Shown one piece after another: positions 47,764 to 58,199 of a stretch of 64,000 nucleotides of DNA. Location of the stretch: NCBI RefSeq assembly GCF_035582795.1, contig NC_134365.1, positions 75,931,635-75,995,634 on the forward strand, read 5' to 3'. The position numbers and the translations under genes are program-made. Each line of letters opens with the position of its first letter. Position 1 is the first letter of the stretch. The notes under the pieces are model-generated. The model was not told where the DNA came from. It saw nothing but the letters and a program-made list of their open reading frames with translations, and searched no databases. The DNA is from Mycteria americana (lineage: Eukaryota; Chordata; Aves; Ciconiiformes; Ciconiidae).

Positions 47764-47843
47764 CCTCCCCCTCCCCCCGCCGCGCCGCCTCAACCGCCCG
47801 CGGCCGCGGGCGGTTGAGGCGGCGCGGCGGGGGGAGGGGGAGG
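47764..47843. repeat. Perfect 80-bp palindrome upstream of KRAS
   Basis: Two 40-bp arms meet without a spacer between 47803 and 47804, at CGCGG/CCGCG. Every base pairs, including CTCAACCGCC against GGCGGTTGAG and the C/T-rich end against the G/A-rich end. The symmetry stops at 47763/47844. It lies about 115-190 bp upstream of the presumed first exon. Confidence 0.97.
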
Positions 47844-48069
47844 CGAAGGGGTCGGGGCCGCCCGTGGCGGGCACCGGGGGCTCGCAGGCGGCGTTTCGTG
47901 TGGCAGCGTGAGGGAAAGCCTGGCCGGGAGGTGTGCGTTCGAGGGGGGTGAAGGGAAATAGGTACAATTCCAGCGTTTCCTCGCCATTTCCCCCCTCCCT
48001 CATCGCCGACGGGGAGCCGGCGCGCACCGCCGCAGCTCCTCAGAGCCGGGGGGCTGAGGGGAAAGAGGC

Positions 48070-51000
48070 TCAGCTGCCGCCGTAAGGCCTTCTACCGGTT
48101 CACCCTGAGGGGAGAGCGGTGGCTGCCTGGCCGAGGCAGGCATAAGGCAGTGGCTAAAGAGAAAAAGCATTTTTATCCGTAGCCGGTCACGAAAATGTCA
48201 GCAGAGGCCCTGCGGAACTGCTGCGAAACTCGGGCGTCCGTTAAAGTTGGTTGGCTTTCATTAATTTCAAAATAAAATGCAAGGCTTTCTTATTAGCTAC
48301 TGGAATGCTCTGTATAAAAGTTAATAAACACGGGGTTTTTTGGAAGCAAGTTAACAGTTGCATAGTGAAGCTTGTTTTCTTATTAAAAGGCCAAAACCAT
48401 AATTCCCTGTAATTGAAAGGCTCTAATGTGTAGGTTAATACACTATAACGTCATTTATACGCCTGTGTTACATCCCAAGCAGTAAGATTTTTTTGAAGCG
48501 TGCCGCCAGGTCTCGGACAAAGGTAGTGAACCTTATTCCTAACGAAGCTTATTCCGAGGGTAACTCCAGCGATGTCGACTGGCTCACACAAGGGATTAAT
48601 TTGGCCAGTTTTGCTTTCCCTCTTTAAATTGGAAGGTCAAAAATAAATAATGCTGTGCCTACACATCTGGTGTTCAAGAGTTTTAATTTAAGAGGCCGGA
48701 GCTTTGTTCTCTGCAACTGCGTGTGACAACTTCCAGCTTCTTTCATTCTCAGCGTGCATCTAAGGGGCTCTGCTTTTGGGCCATACCCAGCTGAGCATCG
48801 AAGGCATTAACCCTCTGGGACTACGCCATCTAATTTAGAAAGTGTGTTCCTGCAATTAATTCACGTAAATAAGCCAAAGCCCCTGTGGTGGTGTTCAGCA
48901 CTACTCCCTGATGCTAAGGTGTTAAGACTCGGGTGGAAAACTAACACATCTTTGAGCTGTTGTGTGAAACGTGGTGTCTCTTCAGGCAGAGACCGCAAAG
49001 GACCAGACGAGCTTTTCTTGTATTCTTGAAGCGAGTCTCTTCTGTCACTGAAACCAGTGACAAAAGTCCTACGGACTTCTGTGGGAGCTTCTGTACGGAT
49101 ACTCGTATGCAGTGGGAGTGTATATATTGTCATGAACTGTGGAGAAAATTAAACTGGGAAACTCTTTACGATCCCCATTTCTCCTCTCCCAGTGATTTAG
49201 GTGTTAGTAACCTGGTCATTTTTGCGTTGAATGTTCTTACTAGATTGTTTCCCAACAGCCTCGATAAAAAAGACTCACAAAAATATGTATGACAGTGCAA
49301 CGTGAAATCATCTCGCAAATTAGAGTTAGAACCGAGTGATTCAGTTTGCTTATTAAGTAGGCTACCTCACATGCGCAGACGTAAAAACCAAAAGAAAGAC
49401 CTGCTTTCAAAGAACAAGTAGCCTGGTGGTAAAACCACAAGCTTGGGATGTGGGAAACCCACATTCCCATCTGTGGTGTGAAAGAGGCAAAGAAAGGATT
49501 TGAATGCAGATGTTCAGTAACTGAGGTAAACGCCCTGATCAGCAATTTTAGGATAGCCAGATCTCGCTTTCATACTTTGGCCCCCCTAGGAAAACTATTT
49601 GAGTGTTGTGGTTCTTCCGAAGGCAGTGGGAAAACGCCTGCCTAACAGGAAACCTTGCCCAGTTCTGCACATAATGCTGGTGTTCCACAAACAGCTTGGA
49701 TGGTTTGTTCTCATCTACGGGGCTTTATATGGGGAGAAGCTGTTCATCTTTAAACCCACACAGTCACAGCTGGGATCAGAAGAGTATCTGGAGAGCAGCT
49801 GCCTTTGGTAGAACCTTCTCTGTGAAAACTTCAGGTCCCGATGACAGCTTGAATCGTCGTGTCTCCATACGATCCCAATGAAATGTGCAAACAATCATTT
49901 TGCATCTCCTTGGGAGGGAAAATGGATGGCTAGGATTCTGGAAAAAGCAGAATGCAAAGCTTGATTTTTGTGTGTGTGTGCATGTGTGTGCACAGATTTG
50001 TTTATAAATGTCGATTACGAAATTGCTGTTTGCTTTAATTAAATTTCGTTTAGAAATACCTTCTCAGGCTTATGGGTGAAGTGGTTTGAAAACAAGCTGA
50101 AATAAATGAGCTGATCAAAAATATTAAATGCCAACCCATACACTGCATTGATATGAAAGCTGGTGAAAAGTCAGCACAAGTGATGCAAAACCTCCTAAAT
50201 TTTGCAGAAGTGCTGTTCTGTGAGTTACCAACTTCATTTTAGTGATTGTTCCTTCAGTGCAATTTGCACAGAGAATTCTGAGCACAGGCAAAGGAGATGC
50301 ACGTCCTCAAATCCCAAAACACTTCAGTGTGCTAGAGCTAAATACTTTTGTTAAGTTAAAGCATATTCATCAACTCAAAGGCTTCTTCACATTTGCATTA
50401 ACATATTCCAGTCCCAGTCTTCTGGGTCCTCCGTGGATATGGATCTTTGAGGGCAAATCACCAGTCACAGCTCCTTACTCTGACAAGATGCTTTCCTTAT
50501 GATATCAAGCACTAGGCCAAGTATAATCCCATCAGCCACATATTTACGCTACTCAGATTTGCCCAATCCTAAACATTATACAATAAATTCAGTGACATTT
50601 TAACTTTGAGAATATACGAGCTTTCACCACCCGTCAGCAGTTGCGAGGTGGGGGGGGAGGAAATGTAAAATACAGCTCCAGCCTCAAGATAAATAGTAAG
50701 CTTTCCCTGTAACAGAGAGTGTCAGACAAGCTGAGACAAGAGTTAATTTTCCTGTGGCTTTTCCTGGCATTGAACGCTACGCAAAGCAGATGCAAAGCCA
50801 ATGGAGAGTTACCACAGGAAGATAAGTGGGTTTGTGCAACTTCAAGTTTGCCTGCCGTGAATTAGGAATATCAGTAAAGAGAATTTTTCTGTCACGCACA
50901 GACAGGCCAAGGCTCCCTGGCCAGTACGGCCAGTAGCGATGCGTACTTTGTCAGATAGCCACCAATATAGATTCAGTCCTGGCCATGCATAAGCACACGG

Positions 51001-52400
51001 TTATTCTTCAGTTGGTTTAGCCAGAGGCCACAATACCGGCATTGATGGTGGTTTCATGCTTTTAGGCCACCATTACGGCACTTTGCGCAAGGACAGACAC
51101 TACCTGATCAGCCTGCATGTGTGAAGTCTTTACATGACAAAGTTTTTGAAGACGTTTGACCTGGCTGCGTGGGTTTATATGGGCTGTGTGCGTTGTTTTA
51201 TGCAGGCACGTTATTTTTCTCTGGTGTAAGACTCCATGTGTCACCCAGGAACAGAATTTGAGACATTCCTGTCACTTGGGATGTTCCAGCCTCCAGTTTT
51301 TACCTTTTCCTCTTCTCCTCCCAGGAAAATTAAGACTTCTAAGGAAGTCCTGCCAACTCATTATGCTGTCCTATCGTTGTTAAGACCACCTACAGAAGAT
51401 TTTTCTTTATAAGTCCTATCTAGAGCAGTACAAATGCCCTTACAAATTTTTGTCTGCTGACGCAGCAGGATACAATTATATTCCCCAAGCCTTTTAACTC
51501 ACTAGCTCTACTCAAGACAGGATCTACAAGACATATATAGGACAGCAAACAGTGAACTTAAATATATAAATATTTACATCCATAGATAAATATCTCTATA
51601 TATGCAATTTTAAAGATGTGAGTTTATATTAAAATAAAGGCTATAGTTCTCATGGGTTGTTAATTTTCGTGCCCTATCAAATTTCCTGTAGTGGTATGGA
51701 CCTCCTAGTAATTTTACATGAATAGATTGAAGTTTAACATAGATGAACTCACACAGTATATGAACACAGCATATATGGACTCACACTGAATGGGAACATC
51801 TTTTGCCTTGTCACTGCAAATCCTTTTCAAATTATCTGATGGACCCCAAGAAATCCACAAACCCTAAACCAAAATTACCTTTCAAATGCACAGCTATATA
51901 AAGCACAAGTCTAGGTTCTGCTCCTTTGGCTTCAGTGGCAGCTAGGTTGTCCACGACCCACTTTAAACACAAGAATAGCACAAGGTCCTGCAAGCCTTCC
52001 TTCTTTTTTATATGTAAGCACTAAGGAAACATGGTTAATGTATTTTTCTGCAATAACATTAGATTTGGCTTGAAAGTAACGTGCTAAGGTACACCACATT
52101 ACTGGTATTTGCAAATGGTTTGACTTTTGGTTTAGTTCAGCTGTCTCTGACTTTTTGAATATAGTTCTCTGCTAAAAATGGGGTGGGGAGAGAGGAACAG
52201 TTCAACTGTGAACTATTATTTAGAAAACTGGATGCTTTTGCCGTCCCACTAATGTCATCTGGCATTAATTAACATAGCATCTCTCTAATTATATTGTCAG
52301 CATACAGCCACTAAATTAAAATACAAAGAGAATTGTTAAAATTTCCCAATTTAACTCTGGTATTCCTTTTAAAGCATAATTTTTCAAGTTTTGTGTATAT
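48070..52400. other. Intergenic DNA upstream of KRAS, proximal part
   Basis: No coding exon, CR1 or RNA gene was recognised. It contains an old tRNA-derived fold-back repeat at about 49422-49545 and a GT-rich tract near 49968-49993. Any enhancers cannot be read from one sequence. Confidence 0.6.
49422..49545 (+). mobile_element. Degraded tRNA-derived fold-back SINE-like repeat
   Basis: Begins CCTGGTGGTAAAACCAC, then CTTGGGATGTGGGAAACCCA, then AAAGGATTTGAATG, and ends ACTGAGGTAAACGCCCTGATCA. This order matches an old reptile/bird repeat that I recall, in which a tRNA-like head (GGTTAGAGCACT, GGGATGTGGGAGACC, GGTTC box) is followed by an inverted partial copy. The copy is heavily mutated, so the family name is left open. 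Confidence 0.45.
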
Positions 52401-52410
52401 AGGAAATCAT

Positions 52411-52450
52411 CCAAAGCCCACTGAAGTTAATGGGCTTCATTCCGATTAGG
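52411..52450. repeat. Old fold-back repeat fragment (AAGCCCA/TGGGCTT arms)
   Basis: AAGCCCA at 52414-52420 and TGGGCTT at 52431-52437 pair around CTGAAGTTAA. The core resembles the 'TTGAAGTCAATGG' palindrome common in reptile and bird repeats. Confidence 0.45.
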
Positions 52451-53161
52451 CCCAGAAATGTTTGGAAAAAAATCAGTGGGGTGTCCAAATTGCTTCTCTA
52501 AACCAAGCGATTAGATGCCTCATTTCTATTATTGGCACCCGCAGCTAGCACCCAAAACTGAGTATGCAACACTGCAGATCTAACGGGTCTCTCAAGGGAC
52601 TGAAGACTACCTCGTGGGGAGAAAAAGAGAGCATTAGACACAGTGGAAGTTCACCATCCCGCTGCACCCATGCCTTTAGGGTGCCAAAAAGAAACACTAG
52701 GAAGAAGGACTTAAGTAAGTAGATCTCTCCTACCCGAGGCAGCGTGGAAGAGCGGGGGGGGGGCTCCACACCACACGCTTGCAGTGTGACTGGGGCGGAT
52801 GCAGCAAAACATGGTCCTGAGACATGCCAGGCATCTGCTCCTCAAGTAGAACCTGTGGGACGCGAACAGAGAATGCCAGCCCCGGCATGACCCACTCCTC
52901 GCTGCAGCTCCCACCTCTCTCCTGTGTGTTCTCCTCTGCCCATCCTCGTGAGTCGGTGTGTCAGGCACGGCACGGTGACCGGCTCTGCGAATTGCCCCTC
53001 AGCTCTGGCTGGTGGGAGAAATCAGGTAGCTGAGGAAACACGGCAGTGCTGCATGGCGGCATACCTTGCTGCATCCCGTGCTTTTTGTGTCATGCTAGGG
53101 TCAGCTGCTCCCTGACGCTCTCCTAATGAATTTTGTGCCTCTCTTTCTGCGACTGGGGACA

Positions 53162-53195
53162 ACTTAGCGAGTGTTAACACTTAGCGAGTGTTAGC
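53162..53195. repeat. 17-bp direct repeat
   Basis: ACTTAGCGAGTGTTA occurs twice with a 17-bp period. A small slippage duplication. Confidence 0.85.
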
Positions 53196-56050
53196 AGCGC
53201 TTGTGCTCTCAGTGCAGAGCTGAGAGGCCTTGAGCAAAACCTTTGGTTCCAGCTAAGTCCATCCTGCTTAAAAGCACCCTCTCCGTGGGCGAGAGGAATC
53301 TGCGTGTGCAGCTGAGCCAGGCTGGGAGCGACACCGAAGTAAAAGACTGGGTTAACTTTGCCTTTTGGCATGACCTAGAGTTCAGTCCTGCTCTCTGTCA
53401 GTGGCAGTTCTGACACTTGCTGATGCCTGTGTTTACATGTTAGCATTGCCTACCCTTCAGCATCACTACCCTCCACTCATATCCCTTGGTATTATTAAAA
53501 TCTTTGAGATCTAGCTGATTTCTAGCTCACCAAGAGTTTTATTTCTCTGGAGTTTGGTAAAACTATACATCTCCCTGAGATGATCAGAAACACATGGAAA
53601 AATATTAAAATGGTGCATAAAGAGAAAAAGAATTAAATATTTTCTTTCCAAGACAGCTACTCTTTTGCTGCAGACTTTTTACTTCAGGAAAAAAAATCAA
53701 AATGTTGTCAGCACTTTGGAAACTATGTCCCTTTTTCCACCCCAACAGTCTTTTGCCTGTTTTGCCTAGACCTGTAAGCCAAGCACATTGCTACAGCTCA
53801 AGACAACACATGAAGACCTAACATTTTTCAAAGAAGTAAAAAGCATTCCAGCAGCAGTAGCAGTTCACATTTTTCTTGGACAGGATGTATTTCCCCAGCT
53901 CCCCTGGGAAACTGGAAGCAGAATCCCAGGGCAGCCCTCCTCACAAACCGCTGTGCTTAGGAGTCAGCTATTTCAGGGATAGAAACCAGCCTGGGAGACT
54001 CAGCCACTGGAGACACTGGACAACTTGCAGTTTTAGGGAAGGCTCAAGTCCCTGATCTCAGCGGTCCACAGACCTCTCAGACAGCAGGAGAGCTCGGAAC
54101 CTGAAAAGCCGAGGCACCCGGGCTTGCAGTCCAGGGAACTGCCTGGCACGTTTGGAGCCCAAGATCCTGGCAAGGCAAAGGACGGGCAAGCAAGGAGTTT
54201 AAACTGAAATCACCAGTTTCACACAGAAAGTTCTGGTTGGCAAATCCCTCTTTCTCGATCGGGGCCACGGTCTGGATGCAGCTGTTTGCCAGCTGAAGCT
54301 TGGTCAGCACAGGGCTGCATTAACTCCTGCTGGGACACCCTGGACGCAGACAGCAAGGAGCATGCTGGCCTCTTCTCACGTAGCCTCTCCCACGGAAAAT
54401 GTGCTGCACCTTCTGTGAAGATGCACGCATATCTTGCTGCGGTACCTTCATGACCTGTCAATGATTTTCATTCACTGCTGTCCCAAAGGCTAAAATATGG
54501 CCTATTGAATGGTATTTTTGGCCCATCCAAATTATGCAGGACTGGAACCCCTGTGCCCTGTGACTTCTACATTCATGCACACCAGTGCCAAAATCTGTGT
54601 GGGCAGGGTGCATTTACAAGGCCACTAAATCAAAGCGGTGGGATTTTACACAGGGAGAGGGGCGAGCATGCACCCACGTTCCCAGTCATGGGGGGCTTAA
54701 AACACATCTGGTCTCTGAGCAGATTATTCTGTAAAGTGAAAACCAAGCTTGAATATACCTAATTTTGTGCTCACACCTCTTGGTTACATAATGCATTAAG
54801 TTAGATGGTAAACTGTCTGGGACAACCGTTGTGGCCAGACCCTCCACCAGCGTAAAGGAATATGGTGTGTGTGGAGTGATACCAGTATACCACCAGTATA
54901 CCCCCCTTGCAGCCAGTTCTGGGCTTCCCAAGGTGAAACTGAGTTTTGCAACTCGAATGATAGAGTGGCCAGAGGCAGAGAGGGCCTTGCCCCTTCTGTG
55001 GTGGGAGACAAGGATGTGTAACAGGGACGAAAGCTCTGGCGAGCTGAACTGTCCGTTCCCATTGCTGCCAAGGCACGGGGAGGCATGGGGCAGCGGTTGC
55101 TACTGCTGGGTACAGCCAGCCCCAACCACATTAGTCGTCTTTATCCCATATAACCAAGCTCTTCCTCGGCACAGCAGCTTCCACACACTGTCACAGGCGG
55201 GGGCAAAAAAGACAGTGGGGCCGCACTGTTCCTGCCTCTTCCCTTACCGTCCTGGTCTGCTGTCCTTGCTCTACATCTAGAGCCAGCCCAAATAAATTAT
55301 GTATGTTAATATATGTATTTTATAGCAACCTACAAAACAATTCTTTGATCTCTGTTTAGGCCTTTGGTTGTTACTATGATACGAGCGATAATAAATAAAT
55401 AAACAAACACAGGAAGAAGTAATACGTATCTGCAGCAGCAGCAATACACACACTCCAATGCAGACACATACACGCACTCCAATGCTAGAATGTTGTTTTA
55501 AGAAAAGGTCACTGTACTTGAGATCACAGGTCCTACTTTGCTGCACTGTAATCCAGTTTTCATCCCGTTTCATTTCAGGAGATTCCAGTGTACGTTTATC
55601 AGCTTACACACTCAGAATTATTTGGGAATGGCTGCATTTACTCCAGACTTGAATTAGAACAAGTTATAGCAAAATTTCTCTAATGGTGGTTAGTAAGTCC
55701 AATAGCAGCGTACGACCCTAGGAAATGCGCCTAGAAGCACCGCAAGAATGTGAATACAGTGGGAATTATTGCTGAGGTGTAACACGTACACTCAGAGATG
55801 GTTCTAAAAATAAAAGAAACTTCTGTTTAATCACAATGGCGGGATTTTTAGGATCACTTGCTCTTGCAGAGGCAGTTAAATAGATCCTGACATAGAGTAC
55901 CAAGGAAGGAAATGTATGTGTTTATTTTGGAGTGTTTGGATCATTGGTTAGAAAGCTTATAGGAAAATGGAAAACGCGCAGCAGTAATTTATTTCTAAAG
56001 GGAAGGGGGAGAAAAGTCAAGGAAATTCCCTCACAGTCTGCTTGGAGCCA

Positions 56051-56160
56051 GGTTTTCAGCTGGTGTAAATCTGCAGGCTAGGTTAAAATTATTGGAACCA
56101 GCTCATGTCCTGTATCAATAGAAAGCAATGCAGCAACGTTGATTTACATTAGCTGGTGGT
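56051..56160. repeat. Old inverted-repeat element with GTGTAAATC arms
   Basis: CAGCTGGTGTAAATC at 56057-56071 pairs with GATTTACATTAGCTG at 56141-56155, with two mismatches in 15. The loop is about 70 bp. It looks like a miniature transposon or fold-back SINE remnant. Confidence 0.55.
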
Positions 56161-57360
56161 TTGAGGCCTTGAGGACAGTCAGCATTACCGGAGTCCTGCA
56201 TCAGGGCAAGACCAGGGCTTTGTCCTAGGGTCAGATCCTGCTCTCATCTGCAGCGGGGATGTGCAGCCAGTTAGCGGCTCCTCTCCCTTGTTAGGTGTCA
56301 ACAAACGTCAGCCTCTTCCTCTCTTTCCACCAGCCTGGTAAGTCCCTCCCTGAGCACATTAAAATAAAATTTGAGCTTTGCAACAATGATTCCTGTTTGC
56401 TTGTCCTTGGATCCCAACACTCAACAGCTTTGCAGACCGAAAGTGTATTCTTTGCGACCTCCTCAATATGTTTGCATTATCAGCTGTTACATTTTTTATT
56501 ACACCTCATTGAATTTGACGCATCAAGACTTTTATGCAGCTTGCCCCTGCTCTCTAGGAATTTCACAAATAAATCACTGACGTGCACTGCAAACTGTTAA
56601 AGAGTCGCTGACATACTCTACAGTAGAAAGGCATTGGATAACCTTTTGCACTAGAATGCTATTTTTAAGTGCTTTAATAAAGAGCACTATTGTTTTTGAA
56701 AATACATGGCTATGGTGAAAGGAGTTAATGGTTTGCACATGATGTATCACACCCATGATAAAATTCTTCACAGAAAAGTTAAAAATCCCAAGCAGTAACC
56801 ACGCACACAAAATTGTTAAGGACACTCCGTGGGTTGAAGCTCTCGTCTTTGAGCACTTAGACCTTTCTAAGCGTCCTTTGTGTAACAGAGCACAGATATA
56901 AAAGCTAGGCTTAATGATCCAGCCACTTTTCCACACCAGGGGGTCAGAGCCTTGGGCAAAGGTTTCCCCCATTCAAAGGCAGGGATGGAGGAGAGAAAGG
57001 GGTGCTGGATGTGTCTAAACAGCTGCCTCTCAGTTTTGTGAGCACCCTAAGAAGAAAGGATACCAAAGCATCTGTTTCTTGGGACAAGGCCGTGGTGTTT
57101 CTGCAAAAGGGAATTGACTGTGTGCTGTTTATAACCACCCGTGTGGTAATCAGCAAGTGTCTGTACATTCTTTAAATAGACACATTACCCTAAGGAAATA
57201 CCCAAGTCAGCACCTCTGTATCCTGCTCTTAGAGAGGAAACCTGACCTACAAGACATCAGAATTTGCTGCTGCTTGGCAAAGGGGCAGAAATATTTTAGC
57301 TAAGGCCTGACTGCTGCTTGCTTTTCTTGGAGAGGTCGCTCCATCACGCTTGGTTCAGCT

Positions 57361-57450
57361 CTCACGTATGTCAGTTTTACTCCGGGGTGACTCCAGTTAC
57401 TTAGAGGAGTTGCTCCATAATTACACAAGTGGCGATGAGAAAAGAACCAA
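57361..57450. repeat. Second old fold-back segment of the TTTACTCC/GGAGTTGCTCC type
   Basis: TTTACTCCGGGGTGACTCC is followed by AGAGGAGTTGCTCCATAATT and ACACAAGTGGCGATGAGAA. GACTCC and GGAGTT pair around a short core. The layout resembles the 56051 element and the fragment at 58104-58160. Confidence 0.45.
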
Positions 57451-58103
57451 GCCTCAGGGAACTGCATCCTAAGTAAAGCAAGAAGGATATGATCATGTAA
57501 TTGATTCGTTTATAGATTCCTCATTTATTCTCACTGAGTGCTGTTAAAAATGGAAATATATACTTCCAAATATTTGTCCCAGGAAATTACTGCTCTTTTA
57601 TCTGATACTCAAGTATTACTGTACGAATCATTTAAAACTAGACAAGACAAACTACCAGAGAGTGTGTTAAGCAAAATGAGGATAGAGTTGCAGTTGATCA
57701 GAAGAACAGACAAGATAGTCTTTCTCTTTTCTCAATGCCTACAGAAGAAAGTTCTGTACTATAGTTTTTTAAACTGTCATGGTGCTTGGGACAGTAATTC
57801 TAAAAAGAGCTTCACTGAAATACTTATCTCTAAAGAGGTCTTCATAACCAGGTGACGTCTGGAAAAATGTGACTTCCAAAATAGTATATAAGTACACATT
57901 TAGAACAGAGAAGAGAAAAAAAAGCCACCGAAAAGACGTTGCGAACTGTAGCGTTACACACATCCATTAAACTGCATTTTGCTGTCTCAGTGCAGTCAGG
58001 AACTTTGCAATTATAAACAAGAAACAGAAGACAGAGATCAGCATGCTGGACTTTTTACACAGTATTTTACATCAGAGTCTGGCTGTATAAGCTAAAGTGA
58101 GGC

Positions 58104-58160
58104 TATTGAAGTCAATGAAGCCACTTGGGAATGACTCTACCATAAGTGAGATCAGAACTA
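58104..58160. repeat. Third old repeat fragment (TTGAAGTCAATGAAG)
   Basis: ATTGAAGTCAATGAAGCC with its internal palindrome TTGA-AG-TCAA, followed by ATAAGTGAGATCAGAAC. The latter is the usual 3' flank of this repeat type as I recall it. Confidence 0.45.
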
Positions 58161-58199
58161 ACTGTAATAATATATTGTTAAAACTTCATTAACACCAGA

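Larger units (their letters stand above)
46720..48070. promoter_or_regulatory. KRAS: CpG island, KRAS promoter and 5' region
   Basis: A GC- and CpG-dense block of about 1.3 kb covering the KRAS first exon, intron 1 and upstream sequence. G-rich runs occur on both strands, for example GGGGGGAGGGGGAGG at 47829-47843 and the complement of CCTCCCCCTCCCCCC at 47764-47778. Polypurine runs are a known feature of the mammalian KRAS promoter. Confidence 0.85.

Noticed and set aside
46768-47817. 349-codon plus-strand ORF over the KRAS CpG island
   Set aside because: It is rich in Pro, Ala, Gly and Arg as expected from GC composition, crosses the (TA)15 tract as an alternating Tyr-Ile run and overlaps long ORFs in other frames. 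No family resemblance.
47056-48027. 323-codon minus-strand ORF over the KRAS CpG island
   Set aside because: Same compositional cause. It starts upstream of the presumed KRAS first exon and reads straight through the exon 1 donor. The palindrome gives it and the plus-strand ORFs a shared Pro/Ala peptide.
54831-55280. 149-codon plus-strand ORF and overlapping minus-strand ORFs
   Set aside because: No recognisable domain, open on both strands, no splice or promoter context. Treated as chance in GC-richer DNA.
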